This document shows positions 1 through 10,836 of a stretch of 64,000 nucleotides of DNA, piece by piece. The translations under genes and the position numbers were made by a program. The stretch is from Lindgomyces ingoldianus (lineage: Eukaryota; Ascomycota; Dothideomycetes; Pleosporales; Lindgomycetaceae): positions 810,395 through 874,394 of the forward strand of contig NW_022985179.1 of NCBI RefSeq assembly GCF_010093535.1, written 5' to 3'. How positions within the stretch are numbered: the first letter of the stretch is position 1; each line of letters starts with the position of its first letter. Under the pieces are notes generated by a model. The model saw only the letters and a list, made by a program, of their open reading frames with translations, was not told where the DNA came from and searched no databases.

Positions 1-2
1 TA

Positions 3-395
3 CTTCAACGCGACCCTTACACTAGAGAGGCCTCAACTTTCAAGATTATCCTCACTGGCGGAGTAGCTTCACTATGCTATGCATCTTTATTGAGACTGTT
101 TAGGGCAAGATGTGTTAGTTTTACAGTGTGGGCATTCAGCGATGCGGCGATATGGGCGGGGTTTGAGGGATTGGTGGCGTGGGTGGTTATGATGAATCAG
201 GATTCTTTTGGAGAGTTTATGCATCGGGAGTCGTATGAGAAGGAAAAGAGGAAAAGAGGAGAGAATGCGAAGTTGGACTTGGGGGCGGAGGAGGGTAAGG
301 GGAATGAAGAGAGTGGCAAGGTGGACGATATTGCTCGTTTGGGTACAGAAGCCCGAATGTGGGAGCAAAGACGGCAGCTTAGGGCGGGCGAGTGA
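3..395 (+). CDS. 3' end of an unknown, probably membrane-associated protein (partial)
   Basis: The frame is open from the left window edge to a TGA at 393-395, giving 130 residues with no start needed inside the window. The first part carries two hydrophobic stretches (about residues 15-30 and 40-60, with the run FEGLVAWVVMM). It then changes to a charged Lys/Glu-rich tail ending in an Arg/Gln-rich segment. The layout suggests a membrane protein with a cytosolic tail. I do not recognise the family. A possible donor (GGGTAAGG, near 292) lies inside the frame, so the end could be spliced differently. The G-ending codon bias is like other genes here, which supports it being real; the start is outside the window. 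Confidence 0.5.
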   Translation, partial: LQRDPYTREASTFKIILTGGVASLCYASLLRLFRARCVSFTVWAFSDAAIWAGFEGLVAWVVMMNQDSFGEFMHRESYEKEKRKRGENAKLDLGAEEGKGNEESGKVDDIARLGTEARMWEQRRQLRAGE

Positions 396-2830
396 TGGCT
401 ACGATTCCCCGGTTGGAAGGAAATGTGTCATAGTTGGGACTTAAAGAGACGTAGCAATCTAGAACATGGCGCTCTAAACGCGCTATAATGAAAGATAGTA
501 CTTTTGAAGCAGTCGTTAGTTAGTTGACCAGTTTATGAATGCGTAGCCACAAGGGAGATGTATCAAGCTTTAGCTTTATAGGCACTGGAAGATGAGTTTA
601 CAGGGTACGCGACCAGAATCCTCTAATATCCTTTCTTTGCGGCCTTCATATTCCAATTTCGCATAAGCTTTCCGAACGACATACACAATGAACAGAAAAG
701 AACTTTATCCTGATGAAGCTTTCAAACTCCCGAAGAGCTGTCTCATCTCGATCATAAACTCGGGTAATTAGCACGACTAAGCCTGCTAAAATTCAGCACT
801 AGAAGTCTGGAAACTACCACAAAGTTTTATTCGTTCAGTCTTATTAAAATCCCGGCTGCAGGTACACCCACTGGAATCTGAGGTACTGTTCGTAGCTGCC
901 GTACCTGTGGATGGAACCCTTCTAAATATGGAGTTCTGCTTTGAGCCTCCGAGAGAGATAGAACTTGTCGACTCATGCTTGATCCTCGAAGTAGCGAAGC
1001 TAGTAGACGAGCGTGGTCTTTTTAGATGTCCCATTCTGAAACTAAATAGGGAAGCATTTAGGTGTCTTGGATTGAGTATTGGCGTATAAGGGGATCGGGA
1101 ACTAGTAGGAGATGATCTAAAAATTGAAACAGGAACAAAATCGCGAGTCGTTCTTAAAACAGATCGACTTTGATCCCGGGAGAGCGCTACTGGATGTCCC
1201 TGGGTAACAGGTAAGCTGGTGGACTTGCCTTGTAAGGCTGGTAGAAGGTTGAGGCAGGAGTGGTGCTGAGGGACTCGTCTGTGTCACAGAGGGTAGATAA
1301 TTGGGCGGCGAGGGATGTTGACCAGGTTGAGCGCATGGAATGCTGGTACTGTGCACATATTTGCGAGAATTCGCGGGATTCAAACCAGGTTTAGGTGAGC
1401 TACCGTTCGACGAACATGCGGAGTAAAGAGCATGTCGACTGATCCACCCTATCCGATATTTATCACATAGTTCCTTAGAGGAGAAAGAGAGCAAATAAGC
1501 TCGGACTTTGGCGCTACTTTGGTCATGGCCCAAGTTTCGATGCAGTTTGGGCAATGCTGATGACACCAAATCTTTCTTCCCCCAAATTTTCTGCACGCTG
1601 CGCTTCGTGGTTCTTCAAATAGTGGCCTCCGAGAGACCCAAAGAGGGTTGGGGTCGACTTCAGATTAGGATTTTGCAATGAAGCAAAGCCGGCCGTGTTC
1701 TGAAGCTTCTCTATGGATATCTGGCAACTTCTTGTTGGAGGTAGGGAGCTGGATTCCCATCTTTGATCTAGGTATTGGGCTGCATTGACTTTAGAGTTGA
1801 GATGAACTAATATTACAGTTGTAAATTTTACTTCCGTTTTGGTACATAGAGCCTTCCTCCCATTGATTATCCTGGGATTTTATTTGAGTTGCCCTACCTT
1901 TACGAATCCCTTCCGCAATCCAAGAACCGTAGTCGCCTTGCGAATAGGGTTGCACCATCTTTTAGGATAAAATATGGCTCTGTTTCTAGATTTGGTGATC
2001 GATCCCGCCGGAAGAGTCTGAATTTCACCATCTCACTGTAGCTTGTATCGACTCTAACGTGCCGCTCAAAGCGTCCATTTCTGAGTGTGGCTGAGTATTT
2101 CCTTACAATCCCCTTGAGGTTCTTCTCTTTTCCCCTTTCCCAAAAGCTGGTAATAAATATCTCTTGTTCATAGCGCACCAGAAAGAGTTTCTCGAATAAT
2201 AGCAGTAATGGGGCAAAATAATGAGGGTGATCGAGGTCAAACACGAGACTGAGAAGGTTGTGGATAGTGACTAAGGTTGAGGGGCTAATTCCTCTGTAGG
2301 ATGTACCAAACCAAAGTTCGCAAAGGCCTTTGGGGATGCTAATAATCCTTACACTAGTCACCCGAAGCTTTCGCGAAAACTAGAGCCCGACAATAACGAG
2401 AAGATCAGAGATAATACCATTGAAATATTTACATTGCTTAGATAGGATAAGCCAGGATTTCGGAATCCTTGAGGACAAAGAGCGAAAGAGCGAAGCTAGC
2501 TTCTCAGTGAAAATAAATTTGGGGAAGGTGAGTTTAATACATACTTTCTATACGGGCAATAGTGACTATTTCTAAGTATGTAATAGCATAGCATACCAAT
2601 ATTGTTCGAAAGGAGGCGAAAGTACTCTAAGGGTGCCAGTATTCGCGTCTAGTAAATGTCTAATCACGGAAGGGAAAAGACTTCTTCTTAGATTAAAAGT
2701 ATCTTCACAGGGCGTTCGTTCATTAGGTTAGTAAGTCTTCTTCCAGGTCCGCCCAACCTAATACTCTGTTCGACATGTAGAAGACTTTGAAGGGTAGCCA
2801 AAGAGCCAAGGAAATGTAGCCATCTGGCTA
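396..2830. other. Gap with no supported gene
   Basis: About 2.4 kb. Several frames stay open for 150-160 codons (minus strand 1117-1596 and 1900-2361), but they lack ATG starts or have a low-complexity Pro/Ser make-up. The 1900-2361 frame has protein-like composition (hydrophobic and basic runs) and could be the relic of an F-box- or HET-type gene. The DNA from 1750 to 2820 is AT-rich. Confidence 0.5.
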
Positions 2831-3490
2831 TTAACATGATTCTGGGTCTTCCTCATACCACTCAAGCGTTGCCGCTAGCGCTTTGCCATCTTCAATTCTT
2901 TCAACATCAAGACGCCACCTCTTTTTGCCCTTACATAAACTTCCTTCACGAGGGTCGAACCGAAATGGTTTGCTATCCTCGGTGACAGGCCATATGTAAC
3001 GAATATTCTGCCTCCGGGGTGGGCAGATAGCTTCTACCCCCATATTAGGTTTTATATGCCACAGAGCGAAATGACAATAAATGGCAACGAGGTGTGCAGA
3101 CGCCTCTTGATTGGGGACGCTTCCATGTGCAATTCTGATGGTCAGGGAATCGAAGTATAGAGACTTGAGGGACTTGAAAAGAGCAGCGTCGTCTGGCCAA
3201 TAATCTAGGGATAGAGTGAGGTTTTTCCTTTCCTGGAAGGTTCGGGGCACTAAGATGTGGATTGTGATGTTATGGGACTCTTTTAGCAATTTTTGGATAT
3301 CACTAAGCTCCTGCGCCACCTGTTTAATGGCATCGTGTTCAATTTCTTGTTTGATCTGTTTGCAGGAATTCAAGAGGCCTGCGTATTGGGGGAGAGGAGC
3401 CTGCGCCTGGACTGGAGGTGCGAGAAAGCTGTAGATGTGGATACGGATCTCAGGAGGTAATTTGAGAAGAAAGCAGACGTTCTCAGCCAT
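2831..3490 (-). CDS. F-box/2EXR-like domain protein
   Basis: A single-exon frame of 219 residues. It starts at the ATG at 3490, since the longer frame begins with TTG. The N-terminus holds the motif LPPEIRIHIYSFL (about residues 10-22), which is the signature of the F-box-like/2EXR modules found in many expanded fungal families. It is followed by LLNSCKQIKQEIE, the usual second helix of such proteins. The rest (ITIHILVPRTF, a Trp-rich C-terminal half) is typical of the variable ligand part. By family knowledge such proteins may act as adaptors in ubiquitin ligases, but the partner is unknown and 2EXR proteins are mostly uncharacterised. It lies on the opposite strand from the FAM32A-like gene, with about 255 bp between the start codons, so the two may share a promoter. 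Confidence 0.7.
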   Translation of the reverse strand: MAENVCFLLKLPPEIRIHIYSFLAPPVQAQAPLPQYAGLLNSCKQIKQEIEHDAIKQVAQELSDIQKLLKESHNITIHILVPRTFQERKNLTLSLDYWPDDAALFKSLKSLYFDSLTIRIAHGSVPNQEASAHLVAIYCHFALWHIKPNMGVEAICPPRRQNIRYIWPVTEDSKPFRFDPREGSLCKGKKRWRLDVERIEDGKALAATLEWYEEDPESC

Positions 3491-3745
3491 GTTAACCAAA
3501 GTCAGGTGCGGCGATCGCAGGATGCGGTATGTAACAGGAGATATTAAATAGTCGTGTGAGATGAAGGAGAAGTGAATTGAGTTGCTTTTGCCAGCTTTTG
3601 GAACGTTGGGGTGTTGTGGGATTCCAACAGACTACTCATGTTCATCGAGTCACGTGTAACCAAAACCCTCTGTCGATATGCCAAGCGTTAACGCACCAAT
3701 CGTCTGCAACTTCTCACACCAACCCACCACTGCACAAACACCACT

Positions 3746-4177
3746 ATGACGTCCTCGGACTACACAACCGCATCAGGCGGCGCCCTCAAACTAAAAGGCA
3801 GCTCAGGCATCGAAAAGAAGAAGAAGAAGAAGAAGAAGAAAAAGAAGCCCGCTACGGACTCTGACCCCACACTCCCCGTCTCAGCCTCCACTGAATCCAA
3901 ACTCTCCTCCGAATCCAACACCCCCAAAGAGCACACATCTGCTTCTGCAACACCGCAACTGGTTTCCCCGAAAGATTTTGAGAGAGAATTGCGCGAATCA
4001 GGAGGCAGGCAGAAAACGGAGGCCGAGAAGCGTCATGAGGAGCGGAGGAGGAAGATGTTAGATGAAAGGCTGAAGAGGGAGGGCGTGAAAACACATAAGG
4101 AGAGGGTGGAGGAGTTGAACCGGTATTTGAGTGGGTTGAGTGAGCATCATGATATGCCCAAGATTGGACCTGGCTAA
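3746..4177 (+). CDS. FAM32A-like (DUF1754) protein
   Basis: A complete single-exon frame of 143 residues. The order of elements matches the FAM32A/DUF1754 family: an N-terminal GGALKLKG motif (residues 11-18), a run of 11 lysines (24-34), a Ser/Thr-rich spacer, a conserved KTEAEKRHEERRRKM helix (about 92-106), and a C-terminal block THKERVEELNRYLSGLSEHHDMPKIGPG (split by me: THKERVEELN then RYLSGLSEHHDMPK). In animals FAM32A is a nuclear protein associated with spliceosomal catalytic complexes; the fungal role is inferred. The Lys run is coded almost wholly by AAG and forms a trinucleotide repeat. Confidence 0.9.
   Translation: MTSSDYTTASGGALKLKGSSGIEKKKKKKKKKKKPATDSDPTLPVSASTESKLSSESNTPKEHTSASATPQLVSPKDFERELRESGGRQKTEAEKRHEERRRKMLDERLKREGVKTHKERVEELNRYLSGLSEHHDMPKIGPG
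3815..3847 (+). repeat. (AAG)n trinucleotide tract coding poly-lysine
   Basis: Eleven consecutive Lys codons (ten AAG, one AAA) inside the FAM32A-like gene. Length variation would change the basic tract without breaking the frame. Confidence 0.9.
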
Positions 4178-4433
4178 GGTGCAATGGGCTGAAGATGCGG
4201 GGATGGTGGAATGGCAGGGTGCCAGGTCCTGGGGGTGGGTGAATGAGAACATGAAGGAAACATGGGTGAGCAGGCGCATATGGCTTTCACATTAGCAGGG
4301 AATTTGGAGTCTATTTGAGGAATAAACCCTTGCATTCTAGGTACTGTCCAAGGCTGGATCTGCGAACGGTATTTGCCCACTTATCCTTGAAGTTTTAACA
4401 GGATTACAATCATAAGTACAATCATCACGATAT

Positions 4434-4908
4434 TCATTTCTCCCCCAAGCTCTCTCTTCTCAATCCTTTAGAGAACACTGCCAGCATCTGAACACAAGTA
4501 TCGTGCTTCCCCTCCGACATCCTCTCCCCCTTATGAACCACCCATAACCCCCCCTCCTGTAGCCACCGTCCCTCTTCTCCAGCTGCAATGGCTTGTCCAC
4601 CTTCCAAACAACCAACACCCTCCTGCTGCTTTGGATCTAAGCTATGCGCTTCAATCTCGAGAACGACGGGCAAGATTTTGAACAGATTACGCTCGTTCAC
4701 TAGTCCACCCTCTTGCGCTCTGGGAACCTCAATGCCGTGTTGTGGATAGCATAACAGGTGGTACATCAACGCTTGGACTCGCTCGACTGCGAGCACCTAG
4801 CAAGAAGTGAAGGCGTTTATTGTTTGCCATAAGGCGGGGGTTTGGAACTTAAGTTCTTACTGGTGGAAGGATGGTGCTAGGGTTTCTGATTACGGGCGGA
4901 TTCGGCAT
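4434..4908 (-). CDS. Small spliced protein of unknown function
   Basis: I reconstruct two exons on the minus strand: 4861-4908 (ATG at 4908) and 4434-4796. Together they encode 136 residues. The donor is CCA|GTAAGAAC and the acceptor CTTGCTAG, 64 nt apart, and the frame is kept exactly across the junction. The protein starts MPNPPVIRNPSTILPP and continues VLAVERVQALMYHLLCYPQ. It has a leucine-rich middle and a Gly/Glu-rich second half, with no signal peptide or membrane span. I do not recognise a domain. A clean splice pair joining an ATG exon in frame is the main support. It is convergent with the FAM32A-like gene, with about 250 bp between the stops. Confidence 0.6.
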
Positions 4909-7900
4909 GATGGTTAGAGGAAAGGGGAGAAGGACCTGAGGCCTGTTTCCAGGAGAAGAATGGGGATTTGAGGGTTGTGAAGTCCATGTGTCTATCGCAT
5001 TCTGATTTGCTGAGGCATTGTTAGTGATTCAGATGCTGGGGAATGGTGGGCGGGGTGCCTGACCCATAGGCAGCTTTGGGAACTTAATACCTTCATGTTC
5101 TGGTAGAAGAAACATACTGCTTGGATTTCTGAAGGAACTCTAGGACAATAGTCAAGTTGGGTAAGTGCAACGACCGAAGCTGCAGAGTTTATGTTCGTTC
5201 TTGAGTGGAGAAGCTGTGTTAGCTGCAAAGCTGTTGCAAAGCTAGTGATGATCAATATGTACGAATAGCATGAAGACTCAAAATATTGCTCTGAACCATC
5301 TCCCGAAAACCATTTCGTACAGTCTCGACGCCTCTCACCTCATCCATCATTCCCATCCCACGACCCAAACACCATATCGCGCGACTCCTCAGTCTACGTC
5401 TCGGGTGGAATCCGAAAGGAAAATTCTTCACGTAACATGGGTAGGGCTGGCCTTGTTGTATGATTGCGGCGAGATCTCAATGCCCCACGAAACGAGACCT
5501 GAAGTGGCGGGTATGTTGTGTGTCGGGGCCTTGAGCGATGTTGACGATCAAGCATGTGACAACGGATACTCCACGAGCCGGGAGTTGGCATTTATGTTCC
5601 ATGAGACGGATGTTTGTAGCTAGTGTGACAGGTCTTGTTTTCGTGGCGGCAATTCCTAGGTTTTAGTTTGACATCAATGATTTATGCGTAAGTTGGCAAA
5701 AGCAGTGGAATCGTGATCTGTGAGTAATAACATGCCGTTTTGAGTAGTGACGTTTGCACTCGCGCATTCTCTAAAAGAGCCCACGAACCCTTCGCTCGAA
5801 GCCTGGCTTCTCAAAGGGTTCTAGAAGTTTTACGTAGTCCTAGTGCTTGGCTTGAGCATGTCGAATACAGTCGGGGCGAGTGTGATCCAGGCACCGTTTG
5901 GTAGGCATCATGAGATCGCAGCGGAAGTTTTCGGATGACAACTCACCTGGTAAGCTTGTTCTCTTATGTCCATAAGATGAGATCCCTTCGAAGTGACAGG
6001 AACGAGTACGAAGGAAAAGAAGGCATGGAATTACGGAGATCTCCATTCTGTGGTAAGTGAGTTCAGACGGATCCTTTGACGGACAATTGGCATCGGAGAA
6101 TTGTGGTGATATTTTTGGGTCTTGGGGCTGTCGGGTTGACGGGGAGGATGAAACTATCCGGGAAAGACAGGGAAAGGGCAAGGACGAGCACATGAGGCTG
6201 CGGGAGGAAAAGGTCAGATGATGGGTATTGATGAGAGTGGATGCAATCAGTTCCCAACCCAGGTATCTGGGGCTTCGAACATCAAGACATAGCGTACCTA
6301 TGGATCGCACGCACCGCAGTTCTCCGACTTGAAAATTTATCGTTGAAGCGCGCAAACGTCTCCTAACGTGTTTCAAGGCGATTGTACCTCTTGTAAGCAT
6401 TGTAGATAACGAATGTGGCGTCTGAGTGTATCTCTACAGGCCTCACGATCTCCAACGTTATCGTCAGTTTACCATATCTTTTTATGCAGAAGTGAAAGAC
6501 GACACGAATCGCGCGCCTCGCATCCTTCAAGGGTCGTCATCACGACTTTGACATGAGAGTGGAGTGATGAAGGAACCGTTGGCCTGTATCTGTCTTAGAT
6601 TGCGCCGTCTCTTCGCCAGGGTGCGAAAACTTTCCAGAACGAGGTTCAATGGACCGATATCACTCCTCGCAAATGCACTAGTGTTCCCCGGGGCCAATAA
6701 TGCGGGTCAAGAGATGCTACTAAACCGACAGCGCCCGGCATGGCGACGCTAGTTGGAGCAACTAGATGGAGAAACGGGCGGCGAATTCTGCAAAAGACTG
6801 GGGTCCTGGCGTTGATCAATTCCTCTTCACTAGATTCCTGGAATTGCGGTTATAGTTCAACAGCCAGTCGGAGGACGCGCGCTTTCAATCGGATGAAGCG
6901 CAAGATGGGGTGAGGGGCAAGGAACGGGCAGAGCTCAGTTGCCCTTGGGATAGTCGAACAATCCAATAATCGTGAAGGAGTCTGCCGAGTCGGCGTGGCT
7001 GGATGGCGCAGATCATGTTTGCAAGTTCACAGAGAGCAACTGCAGTTTTGGGAAGTTCGTGAACTGTGATTGGTGTTGGTTCCGAGAAGTGCAGTTGTGC
7101 ATCGACGAGGCGCTAAGTTCTCCCTGACGAATGATTAGACAGTTTACAGGAAAGTTTGCCTTGGTCCTTCTTGTGCTCTTCCCAAGAAGGCCCTTTGTTC
7201 TTTTATATGCTGTCAGCGTTTGCTTCTGTGGCGGAGCTGAGTTTGAGTTGTTAGGAGATAGGAAGACAAAGAAGGCAGGCTGTCGCGTGAGTCTGCCTGC
7301 GTGAAAGCCTTCGCGAGCACAGTCCACTCGTGAATCGACCTGCCGTTTTGCACTTGCGCCATATCGACGGTCAATGCGTTAGCTCCAACGCCTCAGCGGG
7401 CACAAGCAAGGCTGCTCAGGCTGGTGTTACCTTTGGCCTGCGCGCCTTGGTCTAGGACCCACCATGTTGGAGGCTCAAATCTCGAAGCTGCAAATCCCAT
7501 GCCACAAAGCAGCATGTGAGGCTCGAACTTCGGAACATACCACTCGAATTCCAGAAGTGTGGTAGGGACAAGGAGTGAAGCGTTGGATGGCAAGATCTCT
7601 TCTCGCAGCTAATAATAAAGCTGCCCCGATGAGGCAGGTGAAGTCCCTCGTGTTGGTGGACGAAGCCGGTCAGCGCAAGGCCAGCACCGGAAATGGTCTG
7701 ACCTATTAGATCAAGTGACAAGCACTGGGTGATCCTACTCGAGGAGAGCACGAATCCTGTCGCGTTGAGACTCGGACGGGCTTCAGTATGGCGTTTAGGA
7801 CTCCCGAGAGAAACTCTGTGACTCGCTCCGTCGCGCATTTGACTGATTGACTTTCACGGCGGTGCAAAATGTTCGCTGCAACCCTTCCACGAATCGTGAC

Positions 7901-8956
7901 CGCTGTTGGGCGAAACATAATCGGCGAGACCAACTCTGAAGAGCGGCGTAGCAAGACAAGAGGCTCGTCTTCCAAGTGTCCAAGAGACGCTAGAAAAATG
8001 TTCGAGAAGTATTCCTCTTTGGGGAGCGCTATGATCGCGGCTGCTTTCCTCCTACCACTCGTTCCGCGAGATCTGCCGTCTTTTGCCCATGCCCAGAATT
8101 TTCCCCAGAGTCGCCGGTATTGCTTCGACCTGAGCTTGATCAAGTTGCCAAATCGTACCATCAATAACTAACGATCTTGCTAGGACTTTTGCATCATAAC
8201 ATGCTGTGTCTGGCGCATTCGTTTTCCTCGCAATTGAACGGCCACTGTCGATGTGCCCGGTGCTGTCAAGGCAGATATGGAGAGCCATCGAGCATTGCCA
8301 CTGACCGGGCGCAAGGGGCGTTTCAGCGTGCGGAGAACCCCACGCCAGAGTGTGCATTGCGGCCTGTCTGTGTGATGCCTGTCCATCTCTTCGGAGGTCG
8401 CCTCTCACCAATGGTCGTGCTTCCCACTCCGCCCTGGCCGTAAACAATTACCAGTCCTTATCAAATCCCTTCCTTGCTGAGTCTAGGCAATCGGTGCATC
8501 CTGCAAAGCTGAGCGGCCAGCGCGCCCTTGTTCGCCAAGGTCTGCATGGCCCCAAATATTGTGTTCACTGCAAGTCGAGCAGAAAGCCGCGGCGCTCCCG
8601 AGTTCCAAGTCCGCCAAATCGACTCCGCTTATCCTGGAGGCTGTTATGCTGTTTTAGCTAAAGGTGTCCCATGCGCCCATGCACATGCTGTGCTGGGGAA
8701 CGGAAGGGTCTAGGGTTGCACTGAAGCAGTCAACCGCTGCAGTTCCGAAATATAAAGGCCTCCCTTGTGCTCCCGGCTGTACCCCGTCATCCTGGAGAGG
8801 TATTTGCCCTCATCAATTTAATTGCGGCGTGGTGCTAGTCCCCGCTCCTTTCGGACGCTTAATTCCTAACGCGCCCCATCTAGCTTTCCCTCCCTCCATT
8901 CCTTCTCTCAACACCCCTTCTTACTAGGAAAACTGTCGAGGTTTCAAGAAATCGAC
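4909..8956. other. 4-kb gene desert upstream of the amino-acid permease
   Basis: No frame here looks like a conserved protein. The longest (minus 5840-6400 and 7706-8164) have scattered composition and overlap other open frames on both strands. GC content is moderate, so this is not an AT-rich repeat relic. A TATA-like element (ATATAAAGG, about 8748-8756) lies roughly 200 bp before the permease ATG. The rest could hold long regulatory sequence or a non-coding transcript, but nothing shows this directly. Confidence 0.5.
8748..8756 (+). promoter_or_regulatory. TATA-like element of the permease gene
   Basis: ATATAAAGG about 200 bp upstream of the permease ATG, followed by a CT-rich stretch (8884-8930), a common pattern just before fungal transcription starts. 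Confidence 0.35.
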
Positions 8957-10836
8957 ATGGCGGATGCGGAGAAAACCCAATATACTGTCGGCGCGGAGTC
9001 GCCGAATGGCAACAATGATATAAAAGGTGTTATTGCCAGAAAAGGAGGAGCGGTCGACGAGGCAGCTGATTTGTATGGCGATATTCAGACTGCTGAAGAG
9101 TACGGATATGTTGAGCGAGGGTGAGCTTTCGAACGTCCAGGTTCACGGTCGCGTACTGTGAACTTTGAACACTGAAACTGACAACGCACAGTCTCAAGTC
9201 CCGACACATCCAGTTCATTGCTCTTGGTGGCACGATCGGTACCGGTCTTTTCCTTGGTATCGGCAGTGCTTTCGCCCATGCTGGCCCACTTTCAGTTCTT
9301 CTTGGCTATACATTCACCGGTGTTGCTGTATTCGCTATGATGCAGTGTTTGGGCGAGATGTCCACCTGGCTTCCTCTTCCTGGTGCCATTCCGCAGTACT
9401 GTGCTCGATATGTTGATCCTGCTCTTGGTTTTGCCGTCGGTTGGAATAATTGTGAGTACAATCTTGAATAGTGTAGTTTCCTACTACTTCGTGCTGATAG
9501 TGTTAGGGTATCAATGTGCCATTACGCTCTGCGCCGAAATCTCCGCCGCCACAGTCCTCGTTACCTTTTGGGATCAAGATACAAGCATCAACCCCTCCGT
9601 CTGGATTTCTATCATCATCGTACTGATCATTTGCCTGAACATCTTTGCAGTTGCCATCTACGGGGAGGCGGAGTTCATCTTCGCTAGTATTAAGATCATC
9701 ACCATCCTGGGCTTGCTTATTCTTGCGCTCGTCATCGACCTCGGTGGTGGGCCCAAGCATAATCGCCTTGGTTTCCGATTCTGGAGGCATCCTTACGCCG
9801 CTATGAAGCAGTATGTCGGCACCGGTAATACTGGCCGCTTCACTGGTTTATGGTCTACCCTTGTCAACGCTGCCTTCTCGTACGGAGGTGTAGAGATGGT
9901 CGCCGTTGCAGCTGGTGAAGCTACAAACCCGCGCAAGAATATTCCAAAGGCCGTCCGACGTGTTTTCTGGCGTATCTTGTTCTTCTATGTCCTCGGTTCT
10001 CTCGCAATTGGCGTAACTGTCAGTAGCGACGACCCGCAGCTGACCAATGACAACGCAAAGGGTGCTCAGAGCTCGCCTTGGGTTATCGCCATCAAGAATG
10101 CTGGTATTCCGGTGCTCCCGCATATCATCAACGCTGTGATCTTGACCTCGGCCACTTCATCCGGCAACGCCTTCTTATATACCGGCTCCCGATATCTCTT
10201 CGGTGTTGCCCAGAACAGACAGGCTCCCAGATTCCTCCTCAAGTGCTCCAAGAGCGGCGTGCCGTACTACTGCGTCGCCGCCACCGCAGCGATATCTTTG
10301 CTCACCTATATGAGTGTGTCCACTGGAGCAAACGATGTCTTCCTATGGTTCCAAAACCTCACCACAATTGCCCAGCTCTTTACGTGGTGCTGCATTTGTA
10401 TTGCGTACATTCGCTTCCGCGCCGCTCTTCTTGCTCAAGGAGTTGATCGGGATACGCTTGTTTTCAAGTCGCCATGGCAGCCATATACTGCTTATTGCGC
10501 TCTCGGGTATTTCGGACTGTAAGTTAAATCGTCATTTTCCATGTTTTATTCCTAACAAATACTGACTTCTTTCATAGCATTATCTTCTTCAACGGCTTCA
10601 AGGTCTTCACGCAAACACCATGGGGATCTGATCAGCTCACTGATTTCTTTACCGCCTATATCGGTGTCCCGATCTTCTTCTTGCTCTACGCATTCTGGAA
10701 GATCCTCAAGCGCGATCCCTTCGTTAACCCTGCGAACGCGGACATTTGGAGTGGCAAAGCTGCATTGGATGCAGAGGTGTGGCCGGAACAAATTCCAAGA
10801 AACATCTTCGAGAAGATCTGGTTCTGGGTTGCATAA
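8957..10836 (+). CDS. Amino-acid permease (YAT family, DIP5-like)
   Basis: Four exons: 8957-9120, 9192-9451, 9507-10518, 10578-10836, giving 564 residues. All three introns have GT..AG ends and keep frame (GTGAGC, GTGAGT, GTAAGT donors). The start follows the motif ACATGG. Family hallmarks: LKSRHIQFIALGGTIGTGLF after a hydrophilic N-terminus of about 55 residues; the YVDPALGFAVGWNNWYQ block across intron 2; SYGGVEMVAVAAGEATNPRKNIPKA (read as SYGGVEMVAVAAGEA then TNPRKNIPKA) in the middle; and a C-terminal SGKAALDAEVWPE region typical of fungal amino-acid permeases. It should be a 12-span plasma-membrane proton symporter. The substrate cannot be read from sequence; DIP5-like (acidic or broad range) is an inference. 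It is the first of three + strand genes of an accessory-looking block. Confidence 0.93.

Noticed and set aside
1117..1596. 159-codon minus-strand frame
   Set aside because: Ser/Pro-rich mixed composition, no conserved motif, and no upstream promoter-like signal; probably chance.
1900..2361. 153-codon minus-strand frame with protein-like composition
   Set aside because: It begins with GTG, has no ATG or splice acceptor that I could place, and no recognisable domain. It may be a relic, but I cannot support a gene.
5840..6400. 186-codon minus-strand frame
   Set aside because: Overlaps other open frames, scattered Arg/Ser composition, and no family resemblance.
7706..8164. 152-codon minus-strand frame
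   Set aside because: Competes with an open + strand frame and shows no conserved block.
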